DNA of 64,000 nucleotides from Actinomycetaceae bacterium (GTDB lineage: Bacteria > Actinomycetota > Actinomycetes > Actinomycetales > Actinomycetaceae). Each line of letters begins with the position of its first letter. Positions within the stretch are counted from its first letter, which is position 1. The stretch spans positions 174,296 to 238,295 of the forward strand of contig JAUNUK010000001.1 of NCBI GenBank assembly GCA_030538185.1, read 5' to 3'. The notes beneath the pieces are model-generated. The model saw nothing but the letters and a program-made list of their open reading frames with translations. It had not been told where the DNA came from and did not search any database. Positions 36,809-43,764 of this stretch are shown here, one piece after another. The translations under genes were made by a program, and so were the position numbers.

Positions 36809-36842
36809 TTCCCGAGGGCGTAGCTCAGTGCGCCCTCGGGAA
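36809..36842. terminator. Motif-paired hairpin between arcC and the amidinotransferase gene
   Basis: TTCCCGAGGGCG (36809-36820) pairs perfectly with CGCCCTCGGGAA (36831-36842): a 12-bp stem, 10-base loop, no T-tract. The stem is again an inverted pair of the CGAGGGCG motif. Smaller hairpins follow (CACG-CGTG near 36856, GTGCG-CGCAC near 36890), so the leader of the next gene is structured. Confidence 0.7.
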
Positions 36843-36931
36843 GAACCTCAAGGCACGTTTGGACGTGGTTTGGGGAGTCTCCAGGACCGTGCGAAGACGC
36901 ACACACACTATAAGAACAGGGAGACTAAGAA

Positions 36932-38059
36932 ATGGCAAAGATTGTCAATTCCTGGAACGACTTCGATCCGCTCAAGCGCGTGATCGTTGGTCGTGCAGAT
37001 CACTCGGTAATCGTCCCGGAAGAGCCGGCTACCTCGGAAAAGGTGCCGATCGATTCTGAGATGCGCGGCATGTGGGGACCTCGTCCTCTGGCAACGGTTG
37101 AGGCCGCTAATGCTCAGCTGGACAACCTGGCCAAGGTTCTTGAGGACAACGGCGTTACAGTCGATCGCCCGACTCCTTTGCAGTGGAACCAGGCCATTGG
37201 CACCCCGGACTTCCGCAATGACGCCATGATGACCTGTATGCCTCCTCGTGACATCCTGCTCACGATTGGCAATGAGATCATGGCTTCGGCGAACTCCTTC
37301 CGCTGCCGTTACTTTGAGTACCTGGCTTACTGGCCCCTGATGGACCAGTACTTCCGTGAGGACCCAGAGTTCTTGTGGACCCAGGCACCTCGTCCTCGTT
37401 TGACGGACAAGTCCTACAAGCACAACTACTACGATGAGAAGATCTCGCTGGAAGAGCGCCTGGTGCGCACGGCCAACAAGGACTTCGTCACGACTGAAGT
37501 TGAGCCCATGTGGGATGCCGCTGACGTTATGCGTATGGGCAAGGACTTGTTCATCCAGCACGGCCTGACAACCAACAGGACCGCAATGGAATGGTTCAAG
37601 CGCTACTACCCGAACCTGAGGATTCACGCCGTGAACTTCCCAGGTGACCCCTACCCGATCCACATCGACGCGACCTTCGTGCCGCTGCGCCCGGGCCTGA
37701 TCATCAACAACCCACACCGTCGTCTGCCTGAAGAACAGCGCAAGATCTTCGAGCAAAACGACTGGCAGATTGTCGATGCGGCTATGCCTGCGCACGATGA
37801 GCCACCGCCCTTGTGCTACTCCTCCACCTGGTTGTCCATGAACTGCTTGGTTCTGGACCACAAGACGGTGATTGTTGAGGCATCTGAGGTAAATCAGCTA
37901 GAGCAGATGGACAAGCTGGGCATGAATGTCATCCCGGTTCCGTTCCGCGACGCCTACGCCTTCGGCGGCGGCCTGCACTGCTCCACAGCAGACGTGTACC
38001 GCGAGGGCACCTGCGAAGACTACTTCCCGAACCAAGCCGGCGACACAACGCTGGTGTAG
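36932..38059 (+). CDS. Arginine:glycine amidinotransferase-like enzyme
   Basis: 375 residues of the guanidino-group-modifying superfamily, closely resembling L-arginine:glycine amidinotransferase and StrB1-type inosamine amidinotransferases rather than deiminases. The catalytic triad pattern is present: WDAADVMRMGKDLF (Asp 195/198), YPIHIDATFVPLRPG (His244) and AFGGGLHCSTADVYREG (Cys350). KWLSMN-like (here STWLSMNCLVLDHKTVIVEA) and MMTCMPPRD also match. Such enzymes move the amidino group of arginine to an amine acceptor, giving ornithine and a guanidino compound; the acceptor here (glycine, another amine) is unknown. ATG follows AACAGGGAGAC. It stands behind arcABC with a structured 226-bp leader, so may be co-regulated. 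Confidence 0.85.
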   Translation: MAKIVNSWNDFDPLKRVIVGRADHSVIVPEEPATSEKVPIDSEMRGMWGPRPLATVEAANAQLDNLAKVLEDNGVTVDRPTPLQWNQAIGTPDFRNDAMMTCMPPRDILLTIGNEIMASANSFRCRYFEYLAYWPLMDQYFREDPEFLWTQAPRPRLTDKSYKHNYYDEKISLEERLVRTANKDFVTTEVEPMWDAADVMRMGKDLFIQHGLTTNRTAMEWFKRYYPNLRIHAVNFPGDPYPIHIDATFVPLRPGLIINNPHRRLPEEQRKIFEQNDWQIVDAAMPAHDEPPPLCYSSTWLSMNCLVLDHKTVIVEASEVNQLEQMDKLGMNVIPVPFRDAYAFGGGLHCSTADVYREGTCEDYFPNQAGDTTLV

Positions 38060-38091
38060 TGGAAGACTGAAACGCTAAGTTTCACTGTGCG

Positions 38092-38132
38092 ACGGCAGGG
38101 GACAACACCTCTAACGATGTTTCCCCTGCCGT
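38092..38132 (+). terminator. Probable terminator after the amidinotransferase gene
   Basis: ACGGCAGGGGA (38092-38102) pairs perfectly with TCCCCTGCCGT (38122-38132), 11 bp with a 19-base loop, 33 bp after the stop. Only short T runs are nearby, so strength is uncertain. Confidence 0.6.
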
Positions 38133-38195
38133 TGACTCAATCTACATGGGTGTCGTTTGCGTTTTTAGTATCCCCACTGGAAATCCTCCGTAACC

Positions 38196-38328
38196 CCATA
38201 GGCGTGGATCTCTAAGGATCAGGCCGTTCGACGGGTGGTTATACGCCAGCTGTCCCAGCTTTACCGAATTGCAGTCACTGTACGACTGGGATTCATATAA
38301 CCTGACCCCTACTTGATTAGGACAAGAT
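38196..38328 (+). promoter_or_regulatory. Structured leader upstream of the EamA transporter gene (possible RNA element)
   Basis: GGCGT (38201-38205) can pair with ACGCC (38243-38247), enclosing two small hairpins: GATC-TCTAAG-GATC (38207-38220) and CCGT-TCG-ACGG (38224-38234). That would be a three-way junction. Further on, TCCCAG (38253-38258) can pair with CTGGGA (about 38286-38291). I do not recognise a named riboswitch; guanidine classes were considered because of the neighbouring amidinotransferase, but the conserved bases were not found. Confidence 0.3.
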
Positions 38329-39414
38329 ATGTCTTCAAATGTTGGCCCCAGTTCTGGTGGCTATGTCATGAACCGCTCATGGGGCGTAATCGCCATGCTC
38401 ATCTCGGCAACCGGTATGGGCTTGGTCCCCTTGTTTAGCCGCATGGCCACACGAACCGATATGTTCGATGGCTCCAAGGGGTTCAACGCTGGTAATAGCG
38501 TTGGTGCCTTGATGGCGACGGGCAGAATGTCCATGGGTATTTTGTTTTTCGTCCTGCTGGTGATGCTCACCAAGAAATGGAAAACCCTAAAAGAACTCAA
38601 GGTTAGTCCTGCCATTATTATGGGCGGCGTTATGATCGGTCTGTCTTTGGGCTGCTACGTCACCTCAACTCTTCTCACCTCGGTAGCCAACGCGATTTTG
38701 CTCATCTACATTGGCCCGGTCGTGTGTGTGGTGCTTGCCAGAATATTCCGTAAAGAACCCATGAACCTTCTGCAATACGTGTGTTTGGTGGCGGTGTTCA
38801 TTGGAATGCTTTTCGGTAACGAACTTATGGGCTTCAAGGACGGCGCCTTCTTCGTGGACTTCAATATGGCGACTTCCACTCCTGAATTCCCCTTGGCCGG
38901 TATCGGTAACGCATTCGGATTGCTATCTGGATTCTTCTACGGGTCTTCAATGTTCTTCAATGGGTATCGCAAAGACGCTGATATCGCTGCCCGTGGTGTG
39001 TGGAATTTCATCGCAGCCGCAACTGCAGCCGGCCTGCTTACTGCAGTCTTGAACTTCCTGGGGACCAGCGGCATTGCCGAACCAACCTGGGCGCTGAACC
39101 TACACTTCACTACCTTCAACTGGATAGGAGCAGTGCTCCTTTGGATCATCTGTGGCCCCATTGCGCTAGGGTTCCTTTTGGTCGCTGGAAGGAACCTGCC
39201 TGCTCCGGATTACGGGATTATCGCCTACTGGGAGGTGCCTGTGGCACTCTTTGTCGGATTGGTAATCTTCGGAGAGGCGCTATCTATTAACACAGTCATT
39301 GGCGGTATCCTTGTTATTGGTGGTGGAATAGTCCCTGCGGCTATGATCTTAATGAAGAGCCGTAAACAAGCTGACAACGTTGATGAGGTCGAGCCGGTCT
39401 CAGCAAACGTTTAA
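38329..39414 (+). CDS. EamA/DMT-family transporter
   Basis: 361 residues with about ten hydrophobic helices in two repeats, as in drug/metabolite transporters (WGVIAMLISATGMGLVPLFSR; ANAILLIYIGPVVCVVLA; NLPAPDYGIIAYWEVPVALFVGLVIFGE). Such proteins often export amino acids or small metabolites. Its location behind the arginine genes makes export of ornithine or a guanidino compound a possibility (inference). ATG 38329 has TTAGGACAAGAT upstream. It is followed by a hairpin and an MHS-type transporter gene, probably in the same transcript. Confidence 0.8.
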   Translation: MSSNVGPSSGGYVMNRSWGVIAMLISATGMGLVPLFSRMATRTDMFDGSKGFNAGNSVGALMATGRMSMGILFFVLLVMLTKKWKTLKELKVSPAIIMGGVMIGLSLGCYVTSTLLTSVANAILLIYIGPVVCVVLARIFRKEPMNLLQYVCLVAVFIGMLFGNELMGFKDGAFFVDFNMATSTPEFPLAGIGNAFGLLSGFFYGSSMFFNGYRKDADIAARGVWNFIAAATAAGLLTAVLNFLGTSGIAEPTWALNLHFTTFNWIGAVLLWIICGPIALGFLLVAGRNLPAPDYGIIAYWEVPVALFVGLVIFGEALSINTVIGGILVIGGGIVPAAMILMKSRKQADNVDEVEPVSANV

Positions 39415-39424
39415 TGTTATGGAA

Positions 39425-39456
39425 TGTGGGGCAAGGGCAAAAGTCCTTGCCCCACA
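39425..39456 (+). terminator. Intergenic stem-loop between two transporter genes
   Basis: TGTGGGGCAAGG (39425-39436) pairs perfectly with CCTTGCCCCACA (39445-39456), 12 bp, loop of eight, 10 bp after the EamA stop, followed by CCTTT only. It may be a partial terminator or an mRNA-stabilising hairpin that sets unequal expression of the two genes. Confidence 0.55.
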
Positions 39457-39491
39457 GCCTTTGTCGTAGACAAAAGAAAGGGGAGACAAAG

Positions 39492-40862
39492 ATGTCGAAC
39501 ACTACAGCTGAAAACGAAGCTAAACCCCCAACCCAATCAGAAATTATGGTTAAGAAGGCTGCTTTTGCATCCTTTCTAGGGAACTTTATTGAATGGTTTG
39601 ACTACGCATCATATTCCTATCTAGCTGTTATTATCGCCAAGGTTTTCTTTGGTTCAGACGATCCAACACTAGATTTACTTAGCACCTTTGCTGTGTTTGC
39701 CTTGTCATTCATCCTTCGTCCTATAGGTGCCGTTGTGTGGGGCAACCTGGGGGATAAGAAGGGACGCAGATGGGCGCTGTCCATGTCTATTCTGCTCATG
39801 TCGGGTGCTACTTTCTTGATTGGCTGTTTGCCTCCGGCGGCATCCATCGGGATGTTGGCACCACTTGGGCTGTTAGTGCTGCGCATGGTTCAAGGCTTCT
39901 CAGCATCCGGTGAATATGCAGGTGCGGCTACCTTTATTGCAGAATACGCCCCTATAGAAAAACGTGGCATGTTGGTTTCCTTGGTCCCAGCGTCTACGGC
40001 AACAGGCCTGTTGTTGGGCTCACTGTCTGTGACAGGCATGCACGCGGTCTTGAGTTCTGAACAGATCGAGACTTGGGGTTGGCGGATCCCTTTTCTGTTG
40101 GCGGGACCACTAGGGCTAATCACTCGTTACATTCGCGTGCACTTAGAAGATTCACCTGTCTACGTTGAAATGTTAGCGGAGACTACCAGGCCAAATGAAA
40201 TAGTTAAGCAGCCTATCCGTGAAATTTTCACTCATTACCGAAGGCCGCTACTCATTAGTTTCGGTGTTGCTTCTTTGAATGCGGTTGGTTTCTATGTGGT
40301 CCTGACATATCTTCCAACGTACATGATTGAAGTAGTTAAAATGCCAAAGGACGAGTCCTACCTGGCTACCACCATTACTCTTGTTGTCTACGTGTTTGCA
40401 ATATTTGCAGCAGGGCATATTTCTGACATATTTGGTCGAAAGAAAATGTTGATCGCTGCCTGTATAGGGTTCATCGTTTTATCTCTGCCAGCATTTATTC
40501 TTTTAGGCACGTCTGGTTTCTGGATGATTGTTCTAATCGAAACAGTCTTATGTATTGTTTTGACGATCAATGACGGAACCTTGGCAACGTATCTAACAGA
40601 GACCTTCCCGACGAATGTGCGTTATTCCGGTTTTGCCCTTAGCTTCAATTTGGCGAACGCCATCTTCGGGGGCACGGCACCATTCATCTGTACCTGGCTA
40701 ATCAAGGTGACGGATTCAAGTTTGGCTCCAGCAGGTTACTTGATAGTGGTCTCCTCGGCAGCCTTGGTTGCCATGATCATGTCCCATGAACACAGTGGCA
40801 CCGACTTACGCGACGTGCCAGAAAGTGATCATGCAATTCAGGATCGCGCTGATGTGATCTAG
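39492..40862 (+). CDS. MFS metabolite:H+ symporter (MHS/ProP-like family)
   Basis: 456 residues with 12 predicted helices. Signatures of the metabolite:H+ symporter subgroup: FASFLGNFIEWFDYASYSY at the start, ILRPIGAVVWGNLGDKKGRR (loop 2-3 motif), GFSASGEYAGAATFIAEYAP, and GHISDIFGRKK between helices 8 and 9. Members import osmolytes, shikimate, dicarboxylates or amino-acid derivatives with protons. ATG 39492 with AAGGGGAG upstream; the upstream in-frame extension overlaps a hairpin and is unlikely. Substrate open; context points to arginine-related or guanidino metabolites. Confidence 0.85.
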   Translation: MSNTTAENEAKPPTQSEIMVKKAAFASFLGNFIEWFDYASYSYLAVIIAKVFFGSDDPTLDLLSTFAVFALSFILRPIGAVVWGNLGDKKGRRWALSMSILLMSGATFLIGCLPPAASIGMLAPLGLLVLRMVQGFSASGEYAGAATFIAEYAPIEKRGMLVSLVPASTATGLLLGSLSVTGMHAVLSSEQIETWGWRIPFLLAGPLGLITRYIRVHLEDSPVYVEMLAETTRPNEIVKQPIREIFTHYRRPLLISFGVASLNAVGFYVVLTYLPTYMIEVVKMPKDESYLATTITLVVYVFAIFAAGHISDIFGRKKMLIAACIGFIVLSLPAFILLGTSGFWMIVLIETVLCIVLTINDGTLATYLTETFPTNVRYSGFALSFNLANAIFGGTAPFICTWLIKVTDSSLAPAGYLIVVSSAALVAMIMSHEHSGTDLRDVPESDHAIQDRADVI

Positions 40863-40881
40863 TAATGTCTGCTGTTCAGTA

Positions 40882-40920
40882 GGGGGTGTCCGGTACGATG
40901 TGACGATGCCGGACACTCCC
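40882..40920 (+). terminator. Probable terminator after the MHS transporter gene
   Basis: GGGGGTGTCCGG (40882-40893) pairs with CCGGACACTCCC (40909-40920) with one mismatch; 15-base loop, then TT. It separates the transporter gene from the regulator gene. Confidence 0.55.
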
Positions 40921-40967
40921 TTCCAATCTGGAAACCCGTGTCAGTGTGGACAAGGAAGGATCATATC

Positions 40968-41573
40968 GTGGCGAATCTGCCGAAGTCGTTAAAAGCAGAG
41001 CAGGCAAAAAGCAGACTGATAGTGTCTGCTGCTGCCTTATTGCGAGAAAAGGGTCCTGCAGGTGTCACGTACCGCAGCGTTGCGCAATGGGCAGGGATGT
41101 CGCCCTCGTCGACCAGTTATTACTTTGACTCGATAACGGACTTGCTTTCCCATGCCGGTGAGCACAATATCGGTCTGTGGGCCAGGCGGGCTGAATCTGT
41201 GGTCGAAAAAGCCCAGGCGATGACACCCGAAGAGTGTCGCTCTAAGGTTGTCGAATTGCTTATCAAGGCCTGTTTGCCAAAAGACGTCAGCACGCATCGT
41301 AACCACTACATCCAACTTGTTGCCTCTGAGGAATCGGAGGTGGTTACCAAGGCGTATCGTCGGGGGCGTGCGCGCCTGGACTCCGCAGTCAACGAGATTT
41401 TACAGTTGGCCGGTCTGGGTTGGATTGATGCCACGATGATTATTGCCGTGGTGGACGGGGGAGCCATCGAGGCCCTGTCGGAGGGGCGCAGCGTAGTAGA
41501 AACGGTGTCCGAACTGCTCAAATATATAATCACTGCGAAGGAACGCTGGCGTTCCAGTGTGGAGTCCGGCTAA
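40968..41573 (+). CDS. TetR-family transcriptional regulator
   Basis: 201 residues. The N-terminal helix-turn-helix region (QAKSRLIVSAAALLREKGPA, then VTYRSVAQWAGMSPSSTSYYF) is typical TetR/AcrR; the C-terminal helical ligand domain is not assignable to a subfamily. GTG 40968 has AAGGAAGGA seven bases upstream. Located just after the two transporter genes and after arcABC-amidinotransferase, so it is the best local candidate to control them, but no operator match is shown. Confidence 0.85.
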   Translation: MANLPKSLKAEQAKSRLIVSAAALLREKGPAGVTYRSVAQWAGMSPSSTSYYFDSITDLLSHAGEHNIGLWARRAESVVEKAQAMTPEECRSKVVELLIKACLPKDVSTHRNHYIQLVASEESEVVTKAYRRGRARLDSAVNEILQLAGLGWIDATMIIAVVDGGAIEALSEGRSVVETVSELLKYIITAKERWRSSVESG

Positions 41574-41703
41574 AGCCAGGCGCAGGTTAAGGGTGCCAGT
41601 CGGCTTAGGTGCTTGATGAGTACAAGCCGGCTTAGGATATTCCTATTGTGGCGCATTAGGGATACACTGTGTGTGGATTCCTCTGTTTGAAAGGATGGGT
41701 GTC

Positions 41704-41964
41704 ATGCCTACAGCGACGATGAACATTCGTATAGATGCTGATGTAAAAACCCAGGTTGAGGAGGTTTCAAAGTCTTTAGGGCTGAACCCTACTGCGGTTT
41801 TTAATGTATTTGCACGCAGCTTCATCAAGCATAGAGGGTTCCCTTTTCCTGTTGTTGATGTGCCGACCGAAAAAGAGTTCACGCAGCAGATGGAGGACAT
41901 CCTTGCTCAAATGATGTTGGGCAAGGCAGTTGAACATGAGCTGCTTGAGGATGGCGATGCGTAA
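41704..41964 (+). CDS. RelB/DinJ-family antitoxin
   Basis: 86 residues. Ribbon-helix-helix N-terminus (ATMNIRIDADVKTQVEEVSK, SLGLNPTAVFNVFARSFIKH) and an acidic C-terminal toxin-binding tail. Expected to neutralise the toxin encoded next and to autorepress the pair. ATG 41704 has GAAAGGATGGG upstream. Its stop overlaps the toxin start by 8 bp. Paralogous to the antitoxin at 46340-46603. Confidence 0.88.
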   Translation: MPTATMNIRIDADVKTQVEEVSKSLGLNPTAVFNVFARSFIKHRGFPFPVVDVPTEKEFTQQMEDILAQMMLGKAVEHELLEDGDA

Positions 41965-42232
41965 ACTTTGGTCCGAGAAGGCCTGGGAAGACTACCTCTA
42001 CTGGCAAAATGAGGATAGGCGAATCCTGAAACGGATCAATGCGCTAATAAAATCCCTGGAGCGAAATCCGGAAGGAATAACGATTGGGAAACCTGAACGA
42101 CTCAAGTACTCTCAGTCAGGGCTGCTTAGTGTGCGGATTGACCAGTCTCATCGATTGGTCTACAAATTTCATGTTCAAGATGGGGAGCAAGTGTTACTGA
42201 TCATCTCCTGTCGTGGGCATTATCAGGATTGA
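41957..42232 (+). CDS. YoeB/Txe-family mRNA interferase toxin
   Basis: 91 residues, typical size. MRKLWSEKAWEDYLYWQNED, RRILKRINALIKSLERNPE, GKPERLKYSQSGLLSVRI and the C-terminal CRGHYQD follow the YoeB pattern; the RGHY end supplies the catalytic His-Tyr pair. Ribosome-dependent cleavage of mRNA is expected. ATG 41957 lies inside the antitoxin's last codons. Confidence 0.88.
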   Translation: MRKLWSEKAWEDYLYWQNEDRRILKRINALIKSLERNPEGITIGKPERLKYSQSGLLSVRIDQSHRLVYKFHVQDGEQVLLIISCRGHYQD

Positions 42233-42406
42233 ACGTGAAACGCTGGCCTTGCACCCTGAGTCCGGCTAAAGACAGGCACGTGTATGGCTGCTTGCGGGAA
42301 GCGGATAGTTACGAAGCAGCCCTAGAGAAATGACGAAATTGCAAAAGTGGTTATAGATTCGTTGCAAAGCCTTCTGTAAATTCATTGCAAATGATACTAT
42401 TGCCTG

Positions 42407-43741
42407 ATGGGTGCTTATTTAGAACGTTGTGTGGACAAAAATGTCGAGGACACATTAGGTGTCATGGGTGCTGTGCTGCTTCAGGGGTGTCGTGCATGTG
42501 GAAAGACCTCTACCGGGTTGCACCACGCGCAAAGTGATGTGAGGTTCGATGAATCTCCGCAGATGATTGAGCTTGCGGAATTAAACCCGGGGCAGGTTCT
42601 TCAAGGTGAGACACCAAGACTCATAGATGAGTGGCAGCTGGCGCCCCGGATTTGGAATGCGATGCGTCATGAGGTTGATCGAAGGCAGGCGAAAGGGCAA
42701 TTCATCCTCAGCGGTTCAGCCCTGCCCGCAGACGATGTAACTCGGCACAGCGGCGCTGGGAGAGTTGCGCGAATCCATATGCGCCCCATGTCGTTGGCGG
42801 AAAGCGGATCATCTTCTGGTGTTGTGTCATTGCGTAAGTTGTTCTATGGGCAAGGCGGTGAATACGGTGAGGGTACGGGCCTCATGGTGGACGGAATGCA
42901 AGGTGAATTTCAGCCACCACACCAGCATCAAAACAAGGTCTCTGCAAGGTCTGACTTGGGTTACGAGGACATAGCGCAAGCGGCGTGTTTTGGGGGATGG
43001 CCTGCTCTTATTGGTGCCACGCAAGCCGATGTCCGTATCTATCTGCAATCGTATATTGATGAACTGACGCATACCGATATCCCCACGGCTACTACAACCA
43101 CACACAAACCCAGGCGATTGCTGCGATTAATGCAGGCTATTGCGAGAAACATTGCCACCGAGGTCGCCGTGTCGACACTGGCTGCTGAAGTTGGACATGA
43201 TGGGGCAAATACGACTCCTGCCACGGCTCGCGACTATATGGATGCGATGAGCCAAGTCTTCATTCTCGAAGAGCAGCCAGCTTGGGCGACACACCTGCGT
43301 TCAAGATCTCGACTCAGGCAAACGGCAAAGCTGCATTTTGTAGACCCGTCGTTAGCTTGCGCAGTGCTAGGTGTCGAGGCTTCACGCCTGAGTGCAGACC
43401 CTGAGTATTTCGGGTTTGTTTTTGAATCTATGGTGGTACGTGACTTGCGTATATATGCCTCCGGTTTTGGTGGCCAGGTCTTTCACTACCGTGACAACAC
43501 TGGTTTGGAAATCGATGCGATCATCGAAACATGGGACGGGCGTTGGGCAGGAATCGAGGTCAAACTGGGGGCGAATCGGGTGGCCCAAGGAGAAGCTGCG
43601 CTGCTAAAACTTGCGCGTGAACGTGTTGATATCACACGTATCGGTGAGCCTGCGTTTCTGGCGGTTATCACGGGCAGCGAATATGCCTACACACTGCCCT
43701 CCGGTGTGCACGTGATCCCCTTGGCAACGCTTGGTGCATAG
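42407..43741 (+). CDS. AAA-type ATPase with C-terminal DUF4143 domain
   Basis: 444 residues. The P-loop is GCRACGKTS near residue 30, followed by a Walker B-like LIDEWQLAPRIWN and the sensor-like FILSGSALPADD. The C-terminal DUF4143 part has a winged-helix section and a restriction-nuclease-like end (DNTGLEIDAIIETWDGRWAG, then GIEVKLGAN). Widespread accessory ATPase family whose function is poorly known; often found near mobile or toxin-antitoxin loci, as here. The ATG lies in an A/T-rich stretch 174 bp after the toxin gene. Confidence 0.82.
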   Translation: MGAYLERCVDKNVEDTLGVMGAVLLQGCRACGKTSTGLHHAQSDVRFDESPQMIELAELNPGQVLQGETPRLIDEWQLAPRIWNAMRHEVDRRQAKGQFILSGSALPADDVTRHSGAGRVARIHMRPMSLAESGSSSGVVSLRKLFYGQGGEYGEGTGLMVDGMQGEFQPPHQHQNKVSARSDLGYEDIAQAACFGGWPALIGATQADVRIYLQSYIDELTHTDIPTATTTTHKPRRLLRLMQAIARNIATEVAVSTLAAEVGHDGANTTPATARDYMDAMSQVFILEEQPAWATHLRSRSRLRQTAKLHFVDPSLACAVLGVEASRLSADPEYFGFVFESMVVRDLRIYASGFGGQVFHYRDNTGLEIDAIIETWDGRWAGIEVKLGANRVAQGEAALLKLARERVDITRIGEPAFLAVITGSEYAYTLPSGVHVIPLATLGA

Positions 43742-43764
43742 CGCGTGACGTGGGGATGTAGAAA

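Noticed and set aside
36932..38059. Second arginine deiminase
   Set aside because: The HIDATF and GGGLHC context and the missing deiminase blocks favour an amidinotransferase.
38196..38328. Guanidine riboswitch (classes I-III)
   Set aside because: The conserved bases of these classes were not found by eye, despite the suggestive context.
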